A stretch of 64,000 nucleotides of DNA from Nocardia spumae (lineage in GTDB: Bacteria; Actinomycetota; Actinomycetes; Mycobacteriales; Mycobacteriaceae): assembly GCF_020733635.1 (NCBI RefSeq), contig NZ_JAJFZL010000001.1:3038001-3102000 (forward strand), given 5' to 3'. The notes beneath the pieces were generated by a model that saw only the letters and a program-made list of their open reading frames with translations, was not told the origin of the DNA and did not search any database. Below are positions 23,715 through 31,503 of the stretch, piece by piece (positions within the stretch are counted from its first letter, which is position 1; the number at the start of each line of letters is the position of its first letter). The position numbers were made by a program, and so were the translations under genes.

Positions 23715-24200
23715 TCATCGCTTTCTGTCGGAGGATGCGCACTCGGCATCCGGTGAGGTACCCGCCGTGGTGGCGGCGTTGAGTGCGATGGTCATGCGGA
23801 CCAGGGTTTCGCGCAGTGTCACCAGTTCTTCCACGGTCATGCCCGTGGCCTCGGCCATGTGGCCGGGGATGTCGCAGGCCCGCTCGCGTAGCGCGTGCCC
23901 TCGTCCGGTGAGCCGGATCTCGACGCGGCGCTCGTCGTCGGTGGCTCGGACACGTTCGATCAGCTCGGCTTGCTCGAGTCGTTTCAACAGCGGCGACAAG
24001 GTCCCGGAGTCGAGGGCCAGGGCATCGCAGAGCTCGCCGACGCCGCGACCGTCCCGCTCCCACAGCACCAGCATCACCAGATACTGCGGATATGTCAGAC
24101 CCAGTGCCGCCAGCATCGGCCGGTAGCGCGCGGTCATCGCACGCGACGCGGCGTACAGCGGGAAGCACAGCTGCTGGTCCAACGCCAGGGGATCGGTCAC
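23715..24200 (-). CDS. ohrR: Organic hydroperoxide-sensing MarR-family repressor OhrR
   Basis: A 161-residue MarR protein. Cys12 in QQLCFPLYAASR is the conserved peroxide-sensing Cys of OhrR. The winged-helix DNA-binding part is at residues about 45-100 (LTYPQYLVMLVLWE, then LDSGTLSPLLKRLEQ and ERRVEIRLT). GTG 24200 is taken as start since the OhrR alignment begins there. Oxidation of Cys12 should release the operator and derepress ohrR-ohr. Confidence 0.92.
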   Translation of the reverse strand: MTDPLALDQQLCFPLYAASRAMTARYRPMLAALGLTYPQYLVMLVLWERDGRGVGELCDALALDSGTLSPLLKRLEQAELIERVRATDDERRVEIRLTGRGHALRERACDIPGHMAEATGMTVEELVTLRETLVRMTIALNAATTAGTSPDAECASSDRKR

Positions 24201-24214
24201 ACAGTCAATGTAGG

Positions 24215-24231
24215 GCACAATTAAGTTGTGC
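24215..24231. promoter_or_regulatory. OhrR operator
   Basis: Arms GCACAA (24215-24220) and TTGTGC (24226-24231) around an AT-rich TTAAG centre, 15 bases upstream of the ohrR start. AT-centred inverted repeats of this shape are typical OhrR sites; autoregulation is inferred. Confidence 0.75.
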
Positions 24232-24354
24232 ACAACCTTTTGGGGAGTGTGCTGTGTCACCGCCGCGCGGATCGCGCGGGCGCGGCCCACCCGGCCGGCG
24301 AAGCGATCTCCGCGGCCGGCTCGGGGAGGCCGCCGGAGGCCTGCCCAGGGCGGC

Positions 24355-24492
24355 TCAGGTGGTGGTGAAACCGCCGGCCGGGTCGGCGTAGCGAGCGGCG
24401 TCGACATCGGCGAGCAGTGCGGTCATGGCGCGCACGGTGGCACGCATGTCGTCGACGGCGGTGTTCTCGTCGGGATCGGTGGACCAGGTCAT
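24355..24492 (-). CDS. Small 45-residue protein downstream of the amidase
   Basis: ATG 24492 has an AGGAG site 7 bases upstream and lies 17 bases after the amidase stop, so translation in the same operon is well supported. The sequence (MTWSTDPDENTAVDDMRAT, then VRAMTALLADVDAARYADPAGG) is acidic with a helical centre. It may be a small amidase partner of the AtzG/GatC-like kind, but length and similarity are too low to claim that. Confidence 0.5.
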   Translation of the reverse strand: MTWSTDPDENTAVDDMRATVRAMTALLADVDAARYADPAGGFTTT

Positions 24493-24509
24493 GGTGTGCT
24501 CCTGATGAA

Positions 24510-25946
24510 TCAGCGGACGGCAGTGGGGATTTCGGTGTGATGGCTGGTGCGGCGCTGGTAGGCGTCGCCCACGCGCAGCACGGTGGTCTCGTCGAAATGG
24601 TTGCCCGAGATCGACATCGACAGCGGCATCCCCTCGCTGCCGATGCCGATCGGCACGGCCAGGGTGGGATTGCCGAGTGGATTCCAGTACGGCGTGTGCA
24701 AGCTGGCCAGCATCGCCATCGGCCGCAGCTGATCCAGATCCCCGAGGGCCGGGGCGCCGAGGTGTCCGGTCGGGGTGATCACCAGGTCCACCCTGGCCAG
24801 TAGTTCGGCCATCCGCTGCCGTCCGATACGCCGCACCCGTTGCGCCTGAACATAATCCGGGCCGCTCACGGCGTCGCCGCCGGCGAGGATGATCCGGGTC
24901 GCCTGCCCATAGTCGTCCCAGCGCTCGCGCAGAGTGCGCTGATGGTACGCGTGGGCCTCGGCGAGCATGACCACCACGTCGACCGCGGTCAGCTCCCGGT
25001 ACATCGGTACCTCGACCGGCACGATCCGCGCGCCGGCGGCCTCGAGTTCGGCCACCGCCGCGGAGAATCGTTGCGGCTGTTCGAGATCCATACCGCCGTC
25101 GGCGAATCGGTCCAGGGTGTCGACGCCGACGGTGAGGCCGCTCAGATCGCCGGTGAGCGCGCCGACATAGTCGTCGGCGGGGGTACGGGCACTGTAGGGA
25201 TCGGCCGGATCGTGTCCGGCGAGGACCGAGAGCAGCAGGGCGCAGTCGGCGGCCGATCGTGCCATCGGCCCCGGGTGGTCGAGGGTGTAGCCCAGCGGTA
25301 CGACCCCGGATTTCGGGACCCGCCCGAAGGTGGGCTTGAGACCCGTTATTCCGTTGAAGGCGGCCGGGATCCGGATACTGCCCGCGGTGTCGGTACCGAT
25401 CGCGCCGAGGAACATGCCGGCGGCGACGCCACTGCCGGATCCCGAGCTGGAACCGCCCGCCCACCGGTCGGTATTCCAGGGATTGCGCGGCACCGGAAAG
25501 GGTTTGGCAGGATCGGGTGCGCCGATGGCGAACTCCATCGTGGTGACCTTGCCGGTGACGATCGCGCCGGCCTGCTCCAGCCGGCGCACCACCGTGCAGT
25601 CACCCTCGGCGGCGCCCCAGGCCGGATCCAGCACCAGGCTCTGCGCGGTGGTGGGTGCCGCCGAATGGGCGAGAATATCCTTGATGCCCAGCGGAATTCC
25701 GGCCAGCGGGCCGACCGGTTCCCCGGCGGCGAGCTGAGCGTCGACGCGCGCGGCGCGGGCGGCGGCGCGCTCGTCGAATCTGCGGAGGTAGACCCCCAGC
25801 GCTCCGTCGTGGGCATCGGCCGCGGCAGTGGCCTGCGCGAGCAGCCGGGTGGCGGTGGTCGCACCGCTGCGCAGGGCGGCGACGGCGCCGGTGAGACCGG
25901 AGAGCGCGGGTGGGGTGGCGGCGAGTGTCATGGTGGTCCTCATCAT
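24510..25946 (-). CDS. Amidase signature family enzyme
   Basis: A 478-residue amidase. The Ser-cisSer-Lys triad region is intact: Lys in GIPLGIKDIL (about residue 90), GGSSSGSGSGVAAG (about 165), and the nucleophile segment DTAGSIRIPAAFNG. Such enzymes hydrolyse C-N bonds in amides, carbamates or allophanate; substrate not predictable. ATG 25946 overlaps the GntR stop (ATGA), so it is translationally coupled to the regulator. ATG 25931 is an alternative start. Confidence 0.88.
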   Translation of the reverse strand: MMRTTMTLAATPPALSGLTGAVAALRSGATTATRLLAQATAAADAHDGALGVYLRRFDERAAARAARVDAQLAAGEPVGPLAGIPLGIKDILAHSAAPTTAQSLVLDPAWGAAEGDCTVVRRLEQAGAIVTGKVTTMEFAIGAPDPAKPFPVPRNPWNTDRWAGGSSSGSGSGVAAGMFLGAIGTDTAGSIRIPAAFNGITGLKPTFGRVPKSGVVPLGYTLDHPGPMARSAADCALLLSVLAGHDPADPYSARTPADDYVGALTGDLSGLTVGVDTLDRFADGGMDLEQPQRFSAAVAELEAAGARIVPVEVPMYRELTAVDVVVMLAEAHAYHQRTLRERWDDYGQATRIILAGGDAVSGPDYVQAQRVRRIGRQRMAELLARVDLVITPTGHLGAPALGDLDQLRPMAMLASLHTPYWNPLGNPTLAVPIGIGSEGMPLSMSISGNHFDETTVLRVGDAYQRRTSHHTEIPTAVR

Positions 25947-26770
25947 CGGTGGGGCAGGGTCGCGGTCATATCGAGCCGGGGCAGGGCGCCGAGTTCCAGC
26001 TGGATTTCGGCACGGCAGGACCCGAGGGCGTAGTCGACGGCTTCGCCGGCGCGGGTGCGAATGGTCTGCTCCACCAGCAGCACCGGCTCACCGGGCAGGA
26101 TGTGCAGCAGGGCCGCGGTGCATTCGTCGGCGCGCGCGGCCTGCACCCCGACATCGCAGCCGTCGACCTCGACGCGGCCGCCGCGCAGCAGGGTGTAGAA
26201 ATCGTCGCCGAAGGCGGCCTGATCGACGCGGCTCGCCTCCGGTGCGCGCAGGTAGTTGGTGAACACCGCGATCGGCCGATCATCGAGCAGCAGCACGTAT
26301 TCGATGCACAGGCAGTCCTCGTCCGGTCCGACGCCGTCGAGGTGGGCGGCGATCACCGGCGGTACCGGAATCCAGGCCCAGTGCAGCAATCGCGGCGTGA
26401 TACGCCCCAGTTCCAGATGTTCTTCCAGGGTGCGGCCCTCCGGCGGCAGGGCGCCGGAGACGACGTAGTGTTCGCGGATCGCGACGGTGCCCACACCACG
26501 GCGACGTTCGATCAGCCCGTCCTCGCGCAGCAGGCCGAGCGCCGCGCGCACCACATCGCGCGGCAGCTGATGATCGGCCATGAGTTCCGCCTCGCCCGGC
26601 AGGCGTCCGGCGTCGAATGCGCCCGCGCGCAAAGCGGCTCGGAGCAGATCACGGAGCCGGCGGGCGGGGAGCTGGGCGGCGGCGGGCAGGAGCTGGCGCA
26701 CCTGATCGCGGAAGACCGGGCGATCGCGATCCGCCTGATCGGGGTGAAGCCGTTCGGTGCGGTACTGCAT
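25943..26770 (-). CDS. GntR-family regulator, HutC/UTRA subfamily
   Basis: A 275-residue regulator. The winged helix lies at residues about 35-105 (LPGEAELMADHQLPRDVVRAALGLLREDGLIERRRGVGT; key LPRDVVRAALGLL). The rest is a UTRA ligand domain ending VDYALGSCRAEIQLEL. ATG 26770 is chosen; upstream frame is non-coding in character. It leads the operon with the amidase and probably senses the amidase substrate or product. Confidence 0.85.
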   Translation of the reverse strand: MQYRTERLHPDQADRDRPVFRDQVRQLLPAAAQLPARRLRDLLRAALRAGAFDAGRLPGEAELMADHQLPRDVVRAALGLLREDGLIERRRGVGTVAIREHYVVSGALPPEGRTLEEHLELGRITPRLLHWAWIPVPPVIAAHLDGVGPDEDCLCIEYVLLLDDRPIAVFTNYLRAPEASRVDQAAFGDDFYTLLRGGRVEVDGCDVGVQAARADECTAALLHILPGEPVLLVEQTIRTRAGEAVDYALGSCRAEIQLELGALPRLDMTATLPHR

Positions 26771-26814
26771 GCCAGGTAGCGTGCAGAGACCGGGCGTTAC
26801 GCGACAAGGGCCCG

Positions 26815-26826
26815 AGGTAAATACCT
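26815..26826. promoter_or_regulatory. Palindrome AGGTAAATACCT, candidate GntR operator
   Basis: Arms AGGTA and TACCT around AA; 45 bases upstream of the GntR start. HutC-type GntR proteins commonly bind short AT-centred palindromes of this kind. The motif GTTACGCG occurs three times in the same 270-base divergent region (26796, 26829 and 26946 approximately). Confidence 0.5.
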
Positions 26827-27043
26827 GGTTACGCGGTGGATTCGCGCCGTCGGACCCCTCCGACCAGCACGTTCGTATCGGTGCGGCGGAGGTTTCGCCG
26901 GGCATGGGACGGTGCCCGGGCCCCGGTGGCGCCCGCGCGGCCCGGTTACGCGGTGTGAGCGGTATGTCCGATCCGTACAAAACGTGCGGGCCGGCGCCCG
27001 GTTGACTGGCGGCATACGACGATTCGATACGGAGGTGCTCCGA

Positions 27044-27469
27044 GTGCGAGCCCACGTCCACGCGATCACCCTGGCTGTGCGCGACCTGGATCTGTCGCTG
27101 CGGTTCTACCGCGCGCTGGGGTTGTCCTCACCGGGGGTGATCGGCACCGAGTTCCGGGCCGATGCCGAGAATCCGGGAGGTGCGGTCGCGATGTTCACCA
27201 TGGACAACGGCGTGCTGCTGTCGCTGTACGGGCGCGAGGATCTGGCCCGGGATGCGGGAGTCGGCCTCGAACGAATGTCGGGGTCGGCGATGAGCCTGGG
27301 CTGGTTCGTCGACACCGACGAGGCGGTGGGCCGCGTGCTGGAGCCGGCCCGCGACGCCGGCGCGACCGTGCCGCAGCCCGCTCGCCGGCGGCCGTGGGGA
27401 ATTCACGCGGGGTACTTCGCCGATCCCGACGGCCACCTGTGGGAGGTCGTGTCCTTCGCGCCGCGGTGA
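27044..27469 (+). CDS. VOC (glyoxalase-fold) family protein
   Basis: A 141-residue single-domain VOC protein: HAITLAVRDLDLSLRFYRALGL at the start, an AMFTMDNGVLLSLYGREDLARDAG middle, and YFADPDGHLWEVV at the end carrying a metal-ligand Glu. It may be a dioxygenase, isomerase or drug-binding protein. GTG 27044 is chosen because GGAGG lies 9 bases upstream. It is divergent from the GntR-amidase operon and converges with the dehydrogenase gene. Confidence 0.82.
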   Translation: MRAHVHAITLAVRDLDLSLRFYRALGLSSPGVIGTEFRADAENPGGAVAMFTMDNGVLLSLYGREDLARDAGVGLERMSGSAMSLGWFVDTDEAVGRVLEPARDAGATVPQPARRRPWGIHAGYFADPDGHLWEVVSFAPR

Positions 27470-27483
27470 CGGCGAGCGATCGG

Positions 27484-28344
27484 CTAGGAGTTCGGCGCCG
27501 TCGGGTCGCGGTACAAGGCGGCCACCGCGGAGATGTCGGCATCGGGATCCCGGCCGCCCGCGGTCTCGTAGCGGCCCCGCACGACCTCGGCCACCGGTAA
27601 CTCGAGATCGGCCCCGGCCGCGATGTCGAGGGCCAGCCCGGCATCCTTGGCGCCCAGTACGGTCGTCCACCAGCCCTGCGGTGAGGCCGTGAGGACGGCG
27701 TCGAACCGGTTGGCGAGCGCGGGCGCGACGACGGGGGCATCGGCGAGCAGTGCGTGCAACTGTTCGTCGTCGAGGCCGCCGGACCGCCCGACGGTGAAGG
27801 CCTCGGCGAGGGCGACCACACCCGACAGCAGCAGGAAGTTCGTGGTCACCTTGGCGGTCAGCGCCAGCGCGGCCGATTCGTAGCGCCGGATCCGGTCGGA
27901 CAGATCGCCGAGCAGGGGTCCGAGCCGATCGATCAGCCCGGTGTCGCCACCGGCGAGCAGCGTCGCCGTGCCCGCGCGGACCGCGGCGGGTGCTCCGACG
28001 ATCGGAAGCGACAGGAATCGGGGGCCGAAGGCATCCGCGAGGGCGGCGCCGAGCGCGGGGGAGACCGTCGAGCAGTCCAGATAGGGCGTATCCGCCGCGA
28101 TCGCGGCCTGCAGATCTCCGAAGGCCACCGAGATGACCGCGACATCGTCGGCCAGCATGGTGATCACGGCGTCGACACCGGAGACCGCGTCGGCGATCGT
28201 CGCGGCCTCCACGGCGCCGGCGGATTCGAGCTCTCCCGCTCGGCCTTTCGTCCGGTTCCACACCGTGACCCGGTGCCCGCCGTCGAGCAGGCGCCCGGCG
28301 AGTGCCCGGCCCATCTGTCCCATACCCAGTACGGCGATATGCAC
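27484..28344 (-). CDS. 3-hydroxyisobutyrate dehydrogenase-like NAD(P)-dependent oxidoreductase
   Basis: A 286-residue beta-hydroxyacid dehydrogenase. The Rossmann motif GMGQMGRALAGRL is at residues 7-19, then VWNRTKGRAGEL for NADP-type binding, LDCSTVSP in the substrate region, and a catalytic Lys in LTAKVTTNFLLL (about 165). The gene could act on 3-hydroxyisobutyrate, tartronate semialdehyde or an imine, as in imine reductases of the same fold. GTG 28344 has AGGAGG 6 bases upstream. Confidence 0.85.
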   Translation of the reverse strand: MHIAVLGMGQMGRALAGRLLDGGHRVTVWNRTKGRAGELESAGAVEAATIADAVSGVDAVITMLADDVAVISVAFGDLQAAIAADTPYLDCSTVSPALGAALADAFGPRFLSLPIVGAPAAVRAGTATLLAGGDTGLIDRLGPLLGDLSDRIRRYESAALALTAKVTTNFLLLSGVVALAEAFTVGRSGGLDDEQLHALLADAPVVAPALANRFDAVLTASPQGWWTTVLGAKDAGLALDIAAGADLELPVAEVVRGRYETAGGRDPDADISAVAALYRDPTAPNS

Positions 28345-28773
28345 GCTGCCTCCTCGTCTCGGTTGCCCGGCGCGCCCCGGTGACGTGCCGCTGCTTCCAC
28401 TGTCTCGCACGACATGCGGTGCTGTCCCGCGCGGGGCGGGGCGGGCGCCGAAGTGGTGAGGGCCGCCGCCGTCCGGCCGGCCGTGATCGCGGTCGGCGCC
28501 GGTGAAAACCGTTGCCGGACAGTGGGTGTGAATGTTCACGATCGGTGGTGCGCCGCAGCGCGTCGTTCCGCGCGGGCGGACGCGCCGAGCGGTGCCGGCG
28601 GTGCGGACACCGGGCTCGGCGCGCCGCGGTGATAGATAAGTCGTACAAATGTCCAGTAGGGATGATGCGGTACTCTTGGGTGGTCGCCGCGGGGATCGGT
28701 TCTGTCGCATACCTTTTCGGGGGGAGCTGACGCCGGTCCCGGCAGTCGGCGGCGATACGATCGCGCTCTCGAA

Positions 28774-28789
28774 TGTGATATGGATCACA
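28774..28789. promoter_or_regulatory. Crp/GlxR-type binding site
   Basis: TGTGATATGGATCACA is a perfect TGTGA-N6-TCACA palindrome, the consensus of Crp-family regulators, including the cAMP-binding Crp/GlxR proteins of actinobacteria. It lies 231 bases upstream of the start at 29005 and 45 bases before the conserved promoter box. Confidence 0.8.
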
Positions 28790-28833
28790 ATTCGGTACCG
28801 GCAGCGATTTTTCTTCTGGAAACGCTTTCCAAC

Positions 28834-28856
28834 TGCTTTGCGTTGTCTTTACTATT
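28834..28856 (+). promoter_or_regulatory. Promoter-like box shared by both SulP-CA genes (copy 1)
   Basis: The block GCTTTGC-x4-TCTTTACTATT also occurs at 31365-31386 with only a few changes. The conserved AT-rich TTTACTATT looks like a promoter -10 or regulator half-site. Conservation between duplicated leaders, while flanking sequence has drifted, suggests function. Confidence 0.55.
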
Positions 28857-29004
28857 GTGTCGATGCGTTGCCGCGGGCTCGCGTGTCCCGATGGATCGCA
28901 GTCGCAACACATCTCGGCGTAACGAGCTTCGCCCGCCCGCTTTCGATGCCAGTACATGTTCCACCGATGAACCGAACCGCGACACGGTTCGGCGAAGGAG
29001 AAAT

Positions 29005-31212
29005 ATGTCCACCGACACCGACCCGGCCCGACGGACGTCGCCCAAGGGGCTCTCGGTTGTTCTACGACACGATCTACCCGCCTCCGTGGTGGTCTTCCTG
29101 GTCGCGCTACCCCTGTCCATCGGGGTGGCCGTCGCCATGGGGGCGCCGGTCGCCGCCGGATTGATCGCCGCGGTCGTCGGCGGATTGGTCGCCGGACTGT
29201 GTGGCGGCTCGGTGCTGCAGGTCAGTGGCCCCACGGCCAGCCTGACCGTGGTGGTCGCCGAGGCTATCCATCAATTCGGATGGGCGACAACATGTTTCAT
29301 CACGGTGCTGGCCGGGGCGCTACAGGTGCTGTTCGGGCTGAGTCGCATCGCGCGGGCCGCACTGGCCATCGCGCCGGTGGTCGTCCACGCCATGCTGGCC
29401 GGGATCGGTGTCGTCATCGCGTTGCAGCAGCTGCACGTCCTGCTGGGCGGGCAGTCGCTGAGTTCCTCGTGGCAGAGCATCGTCCAGTTGCCGCATCAGC
29501 TCACCGTGAGCCACGGTGGTGACGCGCTGGTCGGCGTGGTGGTGATCGCGATCATGCTGGGCTGGCGCTATCTGCCCGGGCGTATCCGGGCGGTGCCCGC
29601 GCCCCTGGCCGCCGTCGTGGTCGCGACGGCGCTGGCGATGATCGTGCCGACCAGTGTCGAGCGCATCACGCTGCACGGCTCGCTGTTCGACGCGATGTCG
29701 CTACCGCAACTGCCGCACGGCAATTGGGGTGCGGTCGTGCTGGCGGCGATCACGATCGCGCTGATCGCCAGCGTCGAGACCCTGCTGTCCGCGGTCGCCG
29801 TGGACCGCCTGCGGCCGGAGTATCGCACCGATCTGGATCGGGAACTGCTCGGTCAGGGCGTGGCGAATATGACGTCCGGCATGCTGGGCGGGCTGCCGGT
29901 GGCGGCGGTCATCGTCCGCAGTATCACCAATGCGAAGGCCGGTGCGCGCACCAAGGCCAGCACCATGCTCGGTGGTGTGTGGGTGCTGGTGTTCTCGGTG
30001 GCGCTGGTGGAGGTGGTGCGCCAGATTCCCAAAGCGGCGCTGGCCGGGCTGCTGATCGTCATCGGCATCGGGCTGGTGAAGCTCGCCCACATCCGCCTCG
30101 CACGGCGTGCCGGTGATCTGATCGTCTATGCCGCAACGGTTCTCGTGGTCGTCTTCGCCAATCTGCTGCTGGGTATGCTGATCGGGCTGGTGTTGTCGTT
30201 CGGGCTGCTGATGTGGCGGGTAGTGCGGGTGGTGATCGCGGCCGCGCCGGTCGGTGACACCGGACGCTGGCTGGTGACCGTGGACGGCTCGGCCACCTTC
30301 CTCGCGCTGCCCCGGCTCACCGCCCAGCTGGCCAAGGTGCCGGCCGGGGCGCCGGTCACGGTGGAGATGACGGTGGACTTCATCGACCATGCCGCATCCG
30401 ACACCCTGCACGAATGGGCGCAGCGGCACGAAAGCCTCGGTGGCACCGTGCAATTCGTCGAACTCGGTACCGTCCGCATCGCGGATCTCACGGCGGGCCC
30501 GCCCGCGCGCAAGCACGCCCGCGGCATGCTCGACGACATGCTCGGTCCGTGGCGTCGCACCACTCGCACCGATTCGATGGCGGCCGGTATCGAGGCCTAC
30601 CACCGCGGTCACGCCCATATGATGCGGCCGCACCTGGACGAACTGCGGCACGCCCAGGATCCGGAATCGCTGTTTCTGACCTGTGCCGATTCGCGGATCG
30701 TGCCGAATGTGATCACCAACAGCGGTCCCGGCGATCTGTTCACGGTGCGCAATATCGGCAATCTCATCCCCGCGGACGGTCGTGACACCTCGGTGGAGGC
30801 CGCGCTGATCTACGCGCTGGACAAACTCGATGTCCGATCGATCGTCGTCTGCGGCCACTCCGGCTGCGGTGCGATGGATGCGCTGTGCGGCGGCCTGCAC
30901 ACCGGATCCGGACTCGATGATTGGCTCGCGCACGGCCGGCCGTCGCTCGAGCGGTTCCGCGCGGGGCATCCGGTCGCGGCGGCGGCCGCGGCCGCCGGAT
31001 TCGGTGAGGTCGATCAGCTGGGCATGGTCAATGTCGCGGTGCAGGTCCAGACGCTGGCGGCGCATCCGATCGTCGCGCGGGGGATCGAGGAGCGTGGTGT
31101 CGTGCTGTCGGGTCTGTTCTTCGATATCGCGACGGCGCGAGTGCTGCGCATCACCGAGGACGGGATCGGCGAATTCGACGAGGTGCGCCGGCCCGCCGTG
31201 GTGCCGGTATGA
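29005..31212 (+). CDS. SulP anion transporter fused to STAS-like region and beta-carbonic anhydrase (paralogue 1)
   Basis: A 735-residue fusion. Residues about 15-400 are a SulP transporter with ten or more membrane segments (HDLPASVVVFLVALPLSIGVA, VSGPTASLTVVVAEA, ARAALAIAPVVVHAMLAG). Residues about 420-490 resemble a STAS domain (DFIDHAASDTLHEW). Residues about 540-725 are a beta-carbonic anhydrase with zinc ligands Cys560 and Asp in CADSRI, His618 and Cys621 in GHSGCGAM. The natural reading is bicarbonate transport coupled to CO2/HCO3- interconversion, though SulP proteins also carry sulfate. ATG 29005 has AAGGAG 7 bases upstream. Confidence 0.92.
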   Translation: MSTDTDPARRTSPKGLSVVLRHDLPASVVVFLVALPLSIGVAVAMGAPVAAGLIAAVVGGLVAGLCGGSVLQVSGPTASLTVVVAEAIHQFGWATTCFITVLAGALQVLFGLSRIARAALAIAPVVVHAMLAGIGVVIALQQLHVLLGGQSLSSSWQSIVQLPHQLTVSHGGDALVGVVVIAIMLGWRYLPGRIRAVPAPLAAVVVATALAMIVPTSVERITLHGSLFDAMSLPQLPHGNWGAVVLAAITIALIASVETLLSAVAVDRLRPEYRTDLDRELLGQGVANMTSGMLGGLPVAAVIVRSITNAKAGARTKASTMLGGVWVLVFSVALVEVVRQIPKAALAGLLIVIGIGLVKLAHIRLARRAGDLIVYAATVLVVVFANLLLGMLIGLVLSFGLLMWRVVRVVIAAAPVGDTGRWLVTVDGSATFLALPRLTAQLAKVPAGAPVTVEMTVDFIDHAASDTLHEWAQRHESLGGTVQFVELGTVRIADLTAGPPARKHARGMLDDMLGPWRRTTRTDSMAAGIEAYHRGHAHMMRPHLDELRHAQDPESLFLTCADSRIVPNVITNSGPGDLFTVRNIGNLIPADGRDTSVEAALIYALDKLDVRSIVVCGHSGCGAMDALCGGLHTGSGLDDWLAHGRPSLERFRAGHPVAAAAAAAGFGEVDQLGMVNVAVQVQTLAAHPIVARGIEERGVVLSGLFFDIATARVLRITEDGIGEFDEVRRPAVVPV

Positions 31213-31306
31213 GGTTGTGACGTTCCCAGCGCTGGAAATCTCGAACGCGTTTCGAAGGAGGTGAATCGGCGCCCGACCGGCGTCTATGCAGGTAGGAATG
31301 AGAGAC

Positions 31307-31322
31307 GGTGACGGCGGTCACA
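31307..31322. promoter_or_regulatory. Crp/GlxR-type binding site upstream of paralogue 2
   Basis: GGTGA-N6-TCACA matches the Crp consensus except for the first base. It lies 43 bases before the conserved box at 31365, nearly the same spacing as in copy 1 (45 bases), so the site and its position have been kept after duplication. Confidence 0.6.
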
Positions 31323-31364
31323 TCGAATTCGGAAAGTGTCCGAGGCTAAATACCCTTTTCTAAG

Positions 31365-31386
31365 GCTTTGCTTAGTCTTTACTATT
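31365..31386 (+). promoter_or_regulatory. Promoter-like box shared by both SulP-CA genes (copy 2)
   Basis: GCTTTGC and TCTTTACTATT repeat the box at 28834-28856. It lies 118 bases upstream of the start at 31504 (148 in copy 1). Confidence 0.55.
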
Positions 31387-31503
31387 AGGGTTGCCCTCGC
31401 TTCCGGCTCACTGCTGGACAACGAAGTCTCGCAGCTGAATTCGATGCCTGGAGAACATGTTCGACCGACCGGGCCGCACCCGCGGTGCCGGTGAAGGAGC
31501 AAT

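Larger units (their letters stand above)
28345..29004. other. Long divergent promoter region before the first SulP-carbonic anhydrase gene
   Basis: About 660 bases with no supported gene. The distal half is GC-rich and featureless; from about 28620 it becomes richer in A and T and holds a Crp-type site (28774-28789) and a box shared with the next paralogue (28834-28856). A second shared block, GATGCC followed by ACATGTTC, lies nearer the start (about 28945-28965). Confidence 0.6.
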
